Below are positions 18,630 to 27,694 of a stretch of DNA of 53,308 nt, one piece after another. The notes under the pieces are model-generated. The model was given only the letters and a program-made list of their open reading frames with translations, ran no database searches and was not told the origin of the DNA. This DNA is from Clostridia bacterium. GTDB taxonomy: Bacteria > Bacillota_A > Clostridia > Oscillospirales > Acutalibacteraceae. Location: contig RZYX01000006.1 of assembly GCA_009930155.1 (NCBI GenBank), positions 1 to 53,308 of the forward strand, given 5' to 3'. The translations under genes and the position numbers were made by a program. How positions within the stretch are numbered: position 1 is the stretch's first letter; the number at the start of each line of letters is the position of its first letter.

Positions 18630-19841
18630 CTATTTTAATATATATTTTCTTCCCTGTGTTAGTGTGATATATCCAAGAATTTCAAGCTCTGTAAGTGCTA
18701 CAAGAATGCAGTTTGTTGCAATGCCTGTTTTCTGTGCTATATCGTTTATATGTAACGGCTCATCTCCAAAACACTCATAAACTTTGCTTGCATTTTGACT
18801 TACACTGTCCGTTAAAACCTTTTTTGTAACAAGCGTTTTTGCTTGTTCTTGTGCCTTTGGTTTTTGTATAATCTGTGTCGGCTTAATATACTTTTGTGCG
18901 TGTGCCTTTTGATATTCCACTGCCGATGCTGATATTGGTTTTTGTGCCTGCGTTAAATCAAGTGTGTTGGGATATATATATGCATATTCTTCCAAAACAT
19001 CCATTGCACAAAAAACAGGGCGAGCACCATCTCGTATAAGCATATTTGCACCCGTATAAGCCGAGCTTACAATGTCTCCTGGGACTGCAAAAACATCACG
19101 GCCTTGAGATAATGCAAGTGATGCAGTTATAAGCGAGCCACTTCTCTCACCTGCTTCAATAACAACAGTGCCAACACTCATTCCCGATATTATTCTATTA
19201 CGAATTGGAAAAGTTGTTCTATTAGCGGCATAATCAGGTGGATATTCTGTTATCACTGCTCCGCTTTTTGCAATTTCTTGCCTTAGCGGTTTGTTTTCTA
19301 AAAGATACGGGGACAAAAGCCCACAGCCCAAAACGGCAACTGTTAAACCCCCTACAGACAATGCTCCTGTATGTGCAGCTGTATCAATCCCCAATGCACC
19401 ACCACTAACAACCGTAGCACCTGCCTTTGAAAGTGATGCTGAAAGGTCTTTTGCAACCTCTACACTGTTTTGCGACGCTTTTCTCGTTCCAACAACGGAC
19501 ACACAAATTGTATCATTAATAGGCAAAAGATTGCCCCAAGCATATAAAACCGCTGGCATATCTGAAAGCACTTTAAGTAGTGGAGGAAACTGAGCACTCT
19601 CTGGTGTCACAACCTCTATGTTGTTTATTTCACACTGCTCCATAATCTTAAATGCATTGTCGAGCGAACCCTCGCCTAGTTTTTGAATTTGCTTTGGAGT
19701 TAGCACTCCGCTAAGACGCCATTCCATATCCCCAGCTTCATAAAGACTTTTTGGGGATTTAAAATACGAAAGTATATCATTAATCTGTGCTTTTATTCCA
19801 AGTGTGTCCTGAAGCCATATCCAATATTCTGTAGCACTCAT
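18630..19841 (-). CDS. dprA: DNA-processing protein DprA (housekeeping copy)
   Basis: 403 residues. The Rossmann-type core has VSVVGTRKAS, VVSGGALGIDTAAHTGAL, FPIRNRIISGMS and ERSGSLITASLALSQGRDVFAVPG. An N-terminal helical region precedes it and a C-terminal winged helix ends it (about 345-403). DprA loads RecA on incoming single-stranded DNA during transformation. It lies between topA and a SpoU methyltransferase, a common Firmicute arrangement, and is a useful reference for the divergent DprA-like protein at 44.3 kb. Confidence 0.94.
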   Translation of the reverse strand: MSATEYWIWLQDTLGIKAQINDILSYFKSPKSLYEAGDMEWRLSGVLTPKQIQKLGEGSLDNAFKIMEQCEINNIEVVTPESAQFPPLLKVLSDMPAVLYAWGNLLPINDTICVSVVGTRKASQNSVEVAKDLSASLSKAGATVVSGGALGIDTAAHTGALSVGGLTVAVLGCGLLSPYLLENKPLRQEIAKSGAVITEYPPDYAANRTTFPIRNRIISGMSVGTVVIEAGERSGSLITASLALSQGRDVFAVPGDIVSSAYTGANMLIRDGARPVFCAMDVLEEYAYIYPNTLDLTQAQKPISASAVEYQKAHAQKYIKPTQIIQKPKAQEQAKTLVTKKVLTDSVSQNASKVYECFGDEPLHINDIAQKTGIATNCILVALTELEILGYITLTQGRKYILK

Positions 19842-19842
19842 A

Positions 19843-20628
19843 TTATTTCATCATTTCCCACATTATTATAGATGAGGCAGCAGCGGCATTTAAAGATTCT
19901 GCTTTGCCAATCATCTTAATGGTTATGCCCTCATCACACGCATCAATTGTACTTTGTGTAATACCCTGTGCTTCGTTGCCAACCACACAGATAACACCAC
20001 CACTCATGTGTACATTTCTAATGTCCATCGCATTGCTGTTTGGAGTGCTTGCAAAACTTTTCATTCCATTTTGCCTGCAATAGTCTATAAAGTTTTGCAC
20101 ATTTTCAACACAAATAACTTGAAGGCGAAGCAATGATCCCATTGCACAGCGTTGTACCTTTGGGCTATAAATATCACACCCGCCACAAACAACAACACCC
20201 GAAATACCCAGTGCCTCTGCCGTTCTGCAAATAGCACCAAAGTTTGAAGGGTCTGCCACTTGTTCCAATAGTATATATTTACCATTAAAGTCTATTTTAT
20301 ATATGTCTTTGGGTTTGTCAAGTGTTTTGCACACACAAAATATGCCTTGTGCGCTCTTTGTGTCAGACACCTTTTGGCAAATCTCCTGCGAAATTTCAAA
20401 GCTTTGGGTTGCCTTTTTACACAAAAAATCTACCTCTGCATTATATTTTTGTAAAAGCTCTGCGGTTACATAAACTTCGCATAGCTCGTATTCGCTATTT
20501 AATATATCCATACAAAGCCTAAATCCCTCCAAAACAAACTCGCCACTTTCACGGCGATATTTTGCAGACGACATAAGCTTTGATAGGTTTTTGATTTTTG
20601 CATTTTGAACACTCGTAATAAGTTCCAT
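19843..20628 (-). CDS. TrmH/SpoU-family RNA 2'-O-methyltransferase
   Basis: The 261-residue protein has an N-terminal substrate-binding domain and a C-terminal SPOUT knot: QVADPSNFGAICRTAEALG, GNEAQGIT and SLNAAAASSI. Members methylate a ribose in 23S rRNA or tRNA; the exact target cannot be told from sequence. It is followed 1 base later by dprA. Confidence 0.9.
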   Translation of the reverse strand: MELITSVQNAKIKNLSKLMSSAKYRRESGEFVLEGFRLCMDILNSEYELCEVYVTAELLQKYNAEVDFLCKKATQSFEISQEICQKVSDTKSAQGIFCVCKTLDKPKDIYKIDFNGKYILLEQVADPSNFGAICRTAEALGISGVVVCGGCDIYSPKVQRCAMGSLLRLQVICVENVQNFIDYCRQNGMKSFASTPNSNAMDIRNVHMSGGVICVVGNEAQGITQSTIDACDEGITIKMIGKAESLNAAAASSIIMWEMMK

Positions 20629-20766
20629 ACCCTAAAGGCTCCTTGTTTTAAAATCATTTTAGCTGTTTAGGAGCTATGTTGCAAGTAATATTTATATAGT
20701 ATAAAAATTTTTATGTGTGTGTTAACTGCAGCGAGGCAAAAATAATTTTTGATTTATAATGCCTTT

Positions 20767-20919
20767 TTATTTAATTTTTAACACTTTTATAGCCTGCGAA
20801 GTGCCTTTTGAGCAAATCTTTACATCTGCTTTATAAAGGTGATTGTCCATTGTTTCTTGAATACATAAAACTGTATTATTATGCTTTTTACAATATAAAT
20901 ATAATACAATTTTATACAT
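20767..20919 (-). CDS. Small hypothetical protein
   Basis: A 50-residue reading frame starting MYKIVLYLYCKKHNNTVL, with an AAGGTG about 9 bases upstream. Composition is lysine-rich with three cysteines. It has no recognisable domain and lies between rplT and the SpoU gene in AT-rich DNA, so it may be chance coding. Confidence 0.3.
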   Translation of the reverse strand: MYKIVLYLYCKKHNNTVLCIQETMDNHLYKADVKICSKGTSQAIKVLKIK

Positions 20920-20951
20920 CAAAAATACACCTTGAAATAAAAAAGCAAAAA

Positions 20952-20974
20952 CCACGCCCGAAAACCGTGCGTGG
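20952..20974 (-). terminator. Terminator of the infC-rpmI-rplT operon
   Basis: CCACGC (20952-20957) pairs with GCGTGG (20969-20974) around a short loop, 11 bases after the rplT stop. T-rich sequence follows in the minus direction. Confidence 0.8.
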
Positions 20975-20984
20975 CTAATTTTTA

Positions 20985-21341
20985 TTATTTAAGTGCTGCT
21001 TTTGCTTGCTCTGCGATTGCTGTAAATGCAGCAGGATCAGAAATTGCAATTTCTGAAAGCATCTTACGATTAAGATTGATTTCAGCTTTTTTAAGTCCAT
21101 TGATGAATGTTGAATAATTCATGCCATTTAACTTACAAGCTGCTGAAATACGAGTGATCCAAATACGACGGAAATCACGCTTTTTCTGCTTTCTGCCGAT
21201 ATATGCATACTGGCCTGATTTCATAACTGCCTGCTTTGCAGTCTTGAAAAGTTTGCTCTTTGAACCATAGTAGCCCTTTGCGAGCTTTAATACTTTATTT
21301 CTTCTCTTGCGAGTCATCATCGCACCTTTTACGCGAGCCAT
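20985..21341 (-). CDS. rplT: Large ribosomal subunit protein L20
   Basis: 118 basic residues starting [29 protein letters not shown] in shape, with [15 protein letters not shown] and [10 protein letters not shown], standard for bL20. L20 organises 23S rRNA domain II early in assembly. It is the last gene of infC-rpmI-rplT and in Bacillus-type regulation it represses this operon through the leader. Confidence 0.97.
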   Translation of the reverse strand: MARVKGAMMTRKRRNKVLKLAKGYYGSKSKLFKTAKQAVMKSGQYAYIGRKQKKRDFRRIWITRISAACKLNGMNYSTFINGLKKAEINLNRKMLSEIAISDPAAFTAIAEQAKAALK

Positions 21342-21384
21342 ATTACTTACCTCCGTTATTGTTTATGTCCTTACCAGTTGCGGT

Positions 21385-21582
21385 TTATTTATAAGGAATA
21401 AGGCGCTTAATCTGCTTTACATTTGTTTTGTCTGCAACAGAAGTTTGACGCAATCCTCTTTTACGCTTTGTGCTTTTCTTTGTTAAAATGTGTGATTTGT
21501 TTGCATGCCCTTTAATTGCCTTTCCGTTTTTGGAAAGCTTAAAGCGCTTTTTTGCACCACTGTGTGTCTTAATCTTAGGCAT
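21385..21582 (-). CDS. rpmI: Large ribosomal subunit protein L35
   Basis: 65 residues with [15 protein letters not shown] and KRLIPYK at the ends, the diagnostic bL35 pattern. It lies between infC and rplT with a GGAGG just upstream. Confidence 0.97.
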   Translation of the reverse strand: MPKIKTHSGAKKRFKLSKNGKAIKGHANKSHILTKKSTKRKRGLRQTSVADKTNVKQIKRLIPYK

Positions 21583-21603
21583 TTGAAGTATCCTCCTTAA
21601 TTT

Positions 21604-22122
21604 TTACTTTGCATTTTTTGATGCAATAAACATCTGCATAGAGCGGCCTTCAAGCTTTGCTGGCTTTTCGATATTACCAAACTCTTCACAAGCCTCAGCA
21701 AAATTTCTCATTGTTACAAGACCAAGTTCAGGATGTGCCATTTCTCTTCCTTTGAATCGAATAGACACCTTAAGCTTATTACCTGCACTTAAGAACTTTT
21801 TGGCGTGATTCAACTTAGTATCAAAGTCATGCTTGTCAATATTGAGAGAAAGTCGAATCTCTTTGATGTCAACAACATGCTGATTCTTTCTTGCTTCCTT
21901 TTCGCGTTTAGCTTGCTCAAAGCGAAACTTACCGTAGTCCATAATTTTACAGACTGGCGGTGCTGCTTGAGGGGCAATTTTTACCAAATCCTGATTACGC
22001 TCCTCGGCCATCTTTAAAGCGTCCTTTGTGGCCATAATACCTAGTTGCTCACCATCTTCGGCTACTACCCTTATTTCCCTATCGCGAATTTCCTCATTGA
22101 TCTGCATTTCCTTGTTGCTAAT
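21604..22122 (-). CDS. infC: Translation initiation factor IF-3, probable AUU start
   Basis: The protein has the IF3 N-domain (INEEIRDREIRVV...QLGIM), the linker with PPVCKIMDYGKFRFEQAKREKEARKNQ and the C-domain (ASIRFKGREMAHPELG in pattern). IF3 controls start-codon fidelity and subunit dissociation. An in-frame TTG at 22128 is only 3 bases from GGAGG, too close. ATT at 22122 is 9 bases from it and begins ISNKEMQINEEIR, aligning with known IF3 N-termini. AUU starts are the classical self-discriminating codon of infC, so I prefer ATT. Confidence 0.93.
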   Translation of the reverse strand: MSNKEMQINEEIRDREIRVVAEDGEQLGIMATKDALKMAEERNQDLVKIAPQAAPPVCKIMDYGKFRFEQAKREKEARKNQHVVDIKEIRLSLNIDKHDFDTKLNHAKKFLSAGNKLKVSIRFKGREMAHPELGLVTMRNFAEACEEFGNIEKPAKLEGRSMQMFIASKNAK

Positions 22123-22139
22123 GTTCAAGCACCTCCAAA

Positions 22140-22290
22140 AATTTTTAAAAAATCAAAACACGGACAGAAAAATTCCGTCCGTGTACAATACAAAAGTCAG
22201 TCACAGAGAAAACCCTGTGCTTATTGGTATTGACCTTTAAGGATTCCCCAAAAGGTGAGAACGGAAAACTGTTCTGCTTTGTTGTGAGAG
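22140..22290 (-). promoter_or_regulatory. infC/L20 autoregulatory leader with attenuator hairpin
   Basis: Between the promoter and infC lie about 150 transcribed bases. A strong hairpin (ACACGGAC at 22158-22165 pairing GTCCGTGT at 22177-22184) is followed in the minus direction by a T-rich run, forming an intrinsic terminator ahead of infC. Upstream are further short stems, such as CACAG/CTGTG near 22200-22220. The position and layout fit the Firmicute L20 leader, where excess L20 favours termination. Confidence 0.75.
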
Positions 22291-22291
22291 A

Positions 22292-22320
22292 AGTGTACCA
22301 CCAAAATCTTCTTTTGTCAA
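22292..22320 (-). promoter_or_regulatory. Promoter of infC-rpmI-rplT
   Basis: Minus-strand TTGACA (22315-22320) and TACACT (22292-22297), separated by 17 bases, precede the leader. Confidence 0.75.
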
Positions 22321-22421
22321 CACTTATGATTAAAATTTAGCTTTAACTTGCTAAATATTTTTTTGCTTTTCTCTTTTCATTATATATTGTAAGTTTTTCT
22401 TTTTGATAATTACAATAAATT

Positions 22422-23258
22422 TTATTTTACACCCAAATATTCTTCAAGGCACTGCCCGCTCTGTTTCATTTCTTTTGCTGCCGTTGTGCCAACATATCTC
22501 CAGTGCCAAGGTTCATGCACAATTTGAGTTACTTCAGTTTTATCTTCTGGATATCTTAATATAAATCCATAATTCTGTGCGTTAGCGTCCAGCCATGCGT
22601 ATTCTTTGCTATTTACAAAGTCGGTTTTTGTGTTAACAATATCCATAGCCATACCCATATTATGCTCACTCGTTCCTGGAGGCAAAGAGGTTTTGGAGGC
22701 CTCATACTTTGCGGCATTTGTTGAATATCCCTTATTTTTATAAGTATCTACAAAGCTATTAAAAATTCTGCTCTGATGCTCTATACTACGGTATCCAGAA
22801 TAAGGAGTAAGATATATTCCCTGTGCCGCTGCTGCATCGTACATTTTTTGATATTCTACTGCAACTCTATAATCCAAAACTTGCGAAGATGCCCTATCTC
22901 CCCTTCGTGGGTCATTGTCAGACACATTAATTCCCGCTGTTTGAGGCACATAGCCATCTGGCAGTTTATAGTCACGATTAAGCAAAGTCAAGTTCCATTT
23001 GCTTTCATCAATTGTTATTGTCGCTGCTTCAACAAAAGTTTTCTCTGTTGTTGTTTTTGAATTTGTTGTCTGTGTTTGTACTTCTGAAATATTTGTAACC
23101 GACTGTGCATTTGTTTTTTGAGTTTCTTGAACACTTGTGCTTGTCTGTTTTGTATCTTGCTCTTTAACTTCTACATTTTTTTTGATTAAAACTATTGCAG
23201 CTATAATTAAAACAGCCAAAACAGCTCCAGTAACTACAATTCCTTTTCTGCTTTTCAA
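22422..23258 (-). CDS. VanY-type D-alanyl-D-alanine carboxypeptidase, membrane anchored
   Basis: 278 residues: a short basic N-terminus and one membrane segment (about 8-25), a Thr/Gln/Ser-rich linker (30-75), then a peptidase M15B domain. It has SGYRSIEHQ, the zinc motif SEHNMGMAMDI and the second-ligand block EPWHWRYVG, all intact. These enzymes trim the terminal D-Ala from peptidoglycan stem peptides outside the cell. No vancomycin-resistance genes lie nearby, so a housekeeping wall-remodelling role is more likely. Confidence 0.9.
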   Translation of the reverse strand: MKSRKGIVVTGAVLAVLIIAAIVLIKKNVEVKEQDTKQTSTSVQETQKTNAQSVTNISEVQTQTTNSKTTTEKTFVEAATITIDESKWNLTLLNRDYKLPDGYVPQTAGINVSDNDPRRGDRASSQVLDYRVAVEYQKMYDAAAAQGIYLTPYSGYRSIEHQSRIFNSFVDTYKNKGYSTNAAKYEASKTSLPPGTSEHNMGMAMDIVNTKTDFVNSKEYAWLDANAQNYGFILRYPEDKTEVTQIVHEPWHWRYVGTTAAKEMKQSGQCLEEYLGVK

Positions 23259-23577
23259 TTATATACGCCCCTTTTTTTATATGTTTTAAGAGAGCTTTCA
23301 TTTTATTAAGCTATAATAAAAATTTTTAAGTAACAAATATTATACCACTTCTTTGCGGAATAATATATACATAATATTTTTTGAATAGTATATAAAGCAA
23401 GACAAGCCTAAAGTTTTTTCAATAATAATGCATACCTTTTTAGTTTGGTTAAATTTACAAGATTTAAACCATTAAGCTCTAATTTTTATAAGCGGTTTAA
23501 AAAGTTTTTTATTGTTTATATAAAAAAAGTATAAGCCTAAAAATTACAGGCAATACTAACGACGGAGGTGTTTTGAT
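23259..23577. other. Divergent intergenic region
   Basis: About 320 AT-rich bases between the divergent vanY-like and spoIIQ-like genes. I see a good GGAGG before 23578 but no convincing sigma-A promoter pair. A sporulation-sigma promoter for the plus gene is possible but I cannot assign one by eye. Confidence 0.5.
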
Positions 23578-24315
23578 TTGATTAAAAAAAATAACAGCTA
23601 TTACAAAAAGAAGAGCCTGCTTGCATCCAAAGGCTTTTACATTGCATTATCCCTTTGTGTTGTTGCGGCAGGCGTTACAGTGTTTTCAATTGTTGGTTCT
23701 CCAGATGTGGAGTCTAAAACAAAAGGCAACAGCTCAATTGTGACAACAACTGAGGACAACCAGCAAGCACGAGCAAAGGCCACCAAAGTTGCAGACCCAA
23801 GGCAAACAACAACTCAGCCGCCAGAGGTAACCCAAGCGGCCACTGTGCCTGACCCATTTTCAGAAAACATTGCATACCAAAGCTCGTTTGTCCTACCTAT
23901 TTCTACATCTATTTCAAAAGATTTTAGCAATGGCGAACTCGTGTACTCAAAGACAACAAACGACTGGCGTACACACAACGGAATTGACTTTAGCGGTGCT
24001 TTAGGCAGTGATGTAAAATCAATTATCAGCGGTTCTGTACTAAAGGTATACGATGACAGCTTGTGGGGAAAAGTTGTGGAGATAAACCACGGCAACGGAC
24101 TTATTGCAAAATATTGCGGCTTTAAAAGTGTTAGCGTAAAAGACGGAGATGTTGTTCAACAAGGAGCTGTTCTTGGCAAGCTTGGCGAAGTTCCGATTGA
24201 AAAAGCAGAAGTCGCTCATCTTCATTTTGAAACAGCAATAAACGGTAAGCAGGTTGACCCGCTTGCAGTTATGAGCAAAACAGGTGAAACAGCACAAACT
24301 CCCGCAGAGGAATAA
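23578..24315 (+). CDS. SpoIIQ-like M23 (LytM) metallopeptidase
   Basis: 245 residues: basic N-terminus, one membrane segment (about 18-40), Thr/Gln-rich linker, then an M23 domain (about 95-235). WRTHNGIDF supplies the first His and Asp, and HLHFE the His-x-His. The NGELVYSKTTNDWRTHNGID pattern resembles Clostridial SpoIIQ, the forespore half of the engulfment channel. All zinc ligands are present, as in C. difficile SpoIIQ but not B. subtilis. The start is a TTG about 9-10 bases after GGAGG. No SpoIIIA genes are adjacent. Confidence 0.8.
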   Translation: MIKKNNSYYKKKSLLASKGFYIALSLCVVAAGVTVFSIVGSPDVESKTKGNSSIVTTTEDNQQARAKATKVADPRQTTTQPPEVTQAATVPDPFSENIAYQSSFVLPISTSISKDFSNGELVYSKTTNDWRTHNGIDFSGALGSDVKSIISGSVLKVYDDSLWGKVVEINHGNGLIAKYCGFKSVSVKDGDVVQQGAVLGKLGEVPIEKAEVAHLHFETAINGKQVDPLAVMSKTGETAQTPAEE

Positions 24316-24330
24316 AATTTATTTTTAAAA

Positions 24331-24357
24331 GGGCAGATTTTATCTGCTCTTCTTTTT
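24331..24357 (+). terminator. Terminator after the SpoIIQ-like gene
   Basis: GGCAGAT pairs with ATCTGCT around a 3-base loop, followed by TTCTTTTTT, starting 15 bases after the stop. Confidence 0.8.
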
Positions 24358-24452
24358 TGTTAAATATAAATCTAATAATACCCCTCACATTAAAAAATCA
24401 AACCATTCATCTTGCAAATTTTTAATTTATTTCACTTTATTTTATGCAAAGA

Positions 24453-24503
24453 AAAACCCCTTTGTTGTAAGTTTTTAAGCCACTTACAATAAAGGAGTTT
24501 TTT
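24453..24503 (-). terminator. Long hairpin terminator of the GH25 gene
   Basis: AAACCCCTTTGTTGTAAGT pairs imperfectly with ACTTACAATAAAGGAGTTT, with T-rich flanks on both sides. It lies just past the minus-strand lysozyme gene. Confidence 0.75.
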
Positions 24504-24515
24504 ATAATATATGCT

Positions 24516-25739
24516 CTATATTTTAATTGTAAGCTGTTGTCCAGCATAAATCAAATTGGAGTTTTTAATGTTGTTATCCTTTGTAATTGCCAAAACCGTT
24601 GTTCCGTATTTTTTTGATATTCCCCAAAGGGTATCGCCTTTTTTAACAGTATATTTAACTGTCTTTTGACTTTGCTGTGGTAGCTCTTGTGATGTTTCCT
24701 GCCCTACCGCTGGATATATTTTTAGCTTTTGCCCAGCATAAATCAGATTGGCATTTTTTATATTATTATCCTGTGCAATTGCCAAAACAGTTGTTCCATA
24801 TTTTTTTGATATTCCCCAAAGGGTGTCACCTTTTTTAACGGTATAAAAGGTATAATTGCTTCCATCCAAGTTGCTAGACTGCTTTATTAAAAGCTTTTGC
24901 CCAGCATAAATCAAATTGGCATTTTTTATATTATTAAGAGATACAATCTGTGCTACCGTAGTTTTATTTCTTATAGATATAGCCCAAAGAGTATCGCCTT
25001 TTTGTACTACATAATAAATTGTTTCGTCACCTTGATTTGATTCTGACGGAACAGGTGCTTTGTCTTTAAGAAAAATGTCACTCGTAAAATAATTTTTGTC
25101 TACAAGGGTGTTAACACCGATTACTTTGCCACTGCTTGTATATTGCCAACCAACCCATTCGTCCCACAAAACCGCATTAGATGGTGCACTGACTCCCCAG
25201 TGCGCAACCCACAGCGGATATTTGGTTACAGCTTTACTCAGCGTGTAACTTGCTGCATATGAGTTTGCATATATTACTACTTCTTTGCCACTTAGCTCCT
25301 CCACCTTTTGAGCAAAGGCAAGTGTGATTTCGTTTATCTGTGACTTTGTTAGATTCCCAAAATCCTCAAAATCTACTGCAAGCCTACAGTCAGGAGTTTT
25401 TCCTTGTATTGTTGATACAAAAAAAGCTGCTTGTTGGTTTGCCTGCGTAGCATTTATTGCAGTTACAAAGTGATAAAATCCAACTTTTAATCCTGCTTCT
25501 TTTGCGTTATTATAGTTTTCATTAAAATAGGGGTCAACATAACTTCCGCCAAGGCTTGAACGGATATACACTATATCTGTTCCACTTTCTTTTACTTGTT
25601 CAAAATCTATCGTTCCCTGATATCTGCTAACATCAATACCTTTTAGGATTTCTTTTTGCGAAGGCTCAATCGCCACTGCAAAAATTGATAACGAAAAAAG
25701 AAACAAGGTGCAAATAAAAATGGGAAAAATCCTTTTCAT
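24516..25739 (-). CDS. GH25 lysozyme with three LysM repeats (secreted)
   Basis: 407 residues: signal peptide (about 1-25, [17 protein letters not shown]), a GH25 muramidase domain (30-225; [17 protein letters not shown] with catalytic acids) and three C-terminal LysM repeats (about 240-285, 297-342, 362-407), each with [19 protein letters not shown] starts and NLIYAGQ ends. It cleaves glycan strands and binds peptidoglycan. The last two LysM units are almost identical in DNA, indicating recent duplication or gene conversion. Confidence 0.92.
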   Translation of the reverse strand: MKRIFPIFICTLFLFSLSIFAVAIEPSQKEILKGIDVSRYQGTIDFEQVKESGTDIVYIRSSLGGSYVDPYFNENYNNAKEAGLKVGFYHFVTAINATQANQQAAFFVSTIQGKTPDCRLAVDFEDFGNLTKSQINEITLAFAQKVEELSGKEVVIYANSYAASYTLSKAVTKYPLWVAHWGVSAPSNAVLWDEWVGWQYTSSGKVIGVNTLVDKNYFTSDIFLKDKAPVPSESNQGDETIYYVVQKGDTLWAISIRNKTTVAQIVSLNNIKNANLIYAGQKLLIKQSSNLDGSNYTFYTVKKGDTLWGISKKYGTTVLAIAQDNNIKNANLIYAGQKLKIYPAVGQETSQELPQQSQKTVKYTVKKGDTLWGISKKYGTTVLAITKDNNIKNSNLIYAGQQLTIKI

Positions 25740-25903
25740 GTTTTTCCTCCCTTCAAAAATATTTCAAAGCTACCTTTATACATTATATTTAAAAAGGACT
25801 TCCCCGTGAATTTTCTATATTGCAATTGACCAAATAATAGCTACTCATTATTTGACTTTGTTTAGCATATAAATATCCTATAAAAGTTGAAATGGGTGAG
25901 AAT

Positions 25904-26830
25904 ATGAAAAATTTTTTACCGGAAGGTAGCATAATTGAAACAGCACAAAATAAACACGCACTTTCATCCCTTGCAAATCTTAAAATTGCACAGCATAAAG
26001 GAACAGTTTTAGAGGCTCGTGTATCCCTGTGTGACAAAGAGCATAATCTGCATTTATTACTTGGCGACATTCCTGCTATAATTTTTAAATCAGAAGGAGC
26101 TTTAGGTATAGACGACGGAAGCGTTAGAGATATTGCTATAATATCCCGAGTTAATAAGCCTATATGCTTTAAGATTATTGATTTTGACAAGGATGAAAAC
26201 GGCAAGACCCGTGCTGTTTTGAGCCGAAAGATTGTTCAGCAAGAGTGCCTTGATGAATATATATCATCGCTTAGTTGTGGTGATGTAATCCCTGCTTGCG
26301 TATCACACATGGAGAACTTTGGAGTGTTTGTGGACATCGGAGCAGGCATTAATGCCCTTATGCCTATTGACAGCATATCTGTCTCTCGCATACCGCACCC
26401 TAGTGCACGCTTTTTTCAAGGGCAAAATATAAACGCTATTGTAAAAGGCATTGATGAACAAGGCAGAATCACACTTTCTCACAAGGAGCTTTTAGGCACA
26501 TGGGAGCAAAATTCACAGCATTTTTGTGCTGGCGAAACTGTTCCTGGAGTCGTTCGCTCTGTTGAAAAATACGGCATATTTGTTGAGCTTGCACCAAACC
26601 TTGCAGGGCTTGCCGAGTATTCAAACGGCGTTATAGCTGGTCAACACGCCAGCGTTTACATAAAAAGCCTTAACCCTGAAAGAATGAAGATAAAACTGAT
26701 TATTGTTGATTGCTTTGATGCAGATTATCCTCCTTCTGATATGCATTATTTCACAGATAGTACACACATTAGCCACTGGCTATATTCTCCTGAATGCTGT
26801 CCAAAGGTGATTGAAACATACTTTGATTGA
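25904..26830 (+). CDS. S1-domain RNA-binding protein
   Basis: About 308 residues from ATG 25904 (GGGTGAG just upstream; an ATG at 25892 lacks a binding site). An N-terminal S1-like region (about 30-125) is followed by two clear S1 domains: CGDVIPACVSHMENFGVFVDIG (about 130-200) and AGETVPGVVRSVEKYGIFVELA (about 210-280). This repeat arrangement resembles Clostridial proteins called S1 or RpsA-like; their exact role in mRNA binding is not established. It is monocistronic and ends at a strong hairpin. Confidence 0.85.
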   Translation: MKNFLPEGSIIETAQNKHALSSLANLKIAQHKGTVLEARVSLCDKEHNLHLLLGDIPAIIFKSEGALGIDDGSVRDIAIISRVNKPICFKIIDFDKDENGKTRAVLSRKIVQQECLDEYISSLSCGDVIPACVSHMENFGVFVDIGAGINALMPIDSISVSRIPHPSARFFQGQNINAIVKGIDEQGRITLSHKELLGTWEQNSQHFCAGETVPGVVRSVEKYGIFVELAPNLAGLAEYSNGVIAGQHASVYIKSLNPERMKIKLIIVDCFDADYPPSDMHYFTDSTHISHWLYSPECCPKVIETYFD

Positions 26831-26870
26831 TGTATCTTTCGTTTTGCCATATAATCTCCTATAACCACGA

Positions 26871-26905
26871 CAAAAGCCACCGATATAAAATCAGTGGCTT
26901 TTGTC
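26871..26905 (+). terminator. Terminator after the S1 gene
   Basis: Perfect 11-bp stem ACAAAAGCCAC / GTGGCTTTTGT with a 13-base loop, 40 bases after the stop. It can act in both directions. Confidence 0.85.
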
Positions 26906-26967
26906 TATTGTTTAGCTTTATTTATATTTTATTACTGCTTGTTTACTATGCCTATCTGCCTAATATT

Positions 26968-27594
26968 TTAATTATTGCTCATTAATTTGCTTTTTGCCGA
27001 CCTAGCCAAAACAAGTGTTTTTGCAAGCTTAGTTCCCGCTCTGAAACACTCATCCAAAAACTCATCATGCTTTTTTGCCTCTCCCTTAGAAAAAAGGTGC
27101 AATGCTTTTACACTCTCCACAACACGATACCCTACCGCCTGCAAAGTTTTATCCATAACGATTGAGGTGTACCCCATATCCTCATAATTATTTTGCTCGC
27201 AAACCGCAACTGTAACCGCATATTTTATGCCTAACACTTCATTAAGGCTAATCCAAACCGAGCGGTCTTCACTGTCAAACATATCATATGCATATAAACG
27301 GTCAAGGAATGTTTTTGTTATTCCTGTTACATTATAAAAATAGGTTGGTGAACCTAAAACAATTGCATCGGCTTCTTCAATCTTTTTATAAATTTCCTGC
27401 ATACCATCTTTAATAACGCATTTGCAGATATCCTTGCAACCCTCACAGCCTACACAGCCCGAGAAATTGTAGTCCGACAAATAAATCTTTTCTGTTTTAA
27501 GTCCCTGTTCCTGCGCTCCGCTTAAAACCTTATCAACCAGCATGTCGGTGTTTCCATTTTTTCTTGTACTACCAACAATTCCTAAAACAGTCAT
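26968..27594 (-). CDS. Iron-sulfur flavoprotein / NADPH-dependent FMN reductase
   Basis: 208 residues with a flavodoxin-like FMN loop (GSTRKNGNTDML) and a compact cysteine cluster C-x2-C-x2-C-x3-C-x-C near residues 48-58 (CVGCEGCKDICKC). This matches the iron-sulfur flavoprotein group, which moves electrons between FeS and FMN. The later GSPTYFYNVTG is the flavin-binding second loop. The partner is unknown; it is probably monocistronic. Confidence 0.85.
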   Translation of the reverse strand: MTVLGIVGSTRKNGNTDMLVDKVLSGAQEQGLKTEKIYLSDYNFSGCVGCEGCKDICKCVIKDGMQEIYKKIEEADAIVLGSPTYFYNVTGITKTFLDRLYAYDMFDSEDRSVWISLNEVLGIKYAVTVAVCEQNNYEDMGYTSIVMDKTLQAVGYRVVESVKALHLFSKGEAKKHDEFLDECFRAGTKLAKTLVLARSAKSKLMSNN

Positions 27595-27694
27595 AATCTA
27601 CACCCCGTATAATATAATTAATTTTCTATAAATATAAGCAATTATATATTATAGCAAAGGCCCTCCCGTGCATATTATATAAAAGCAAAGAAAT

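Noticed and set aside
24516..25010. Regular DNA repeats as a CRISPR array
   Set aside because: They are the coding repeats of three LysM domains in frame.
25789..26205. Minus-strand 138-residue reading frame
   Set aside because: It lies opposite the S1-domain gene, has no binding site or domain, and is best explained as antisense shadow.
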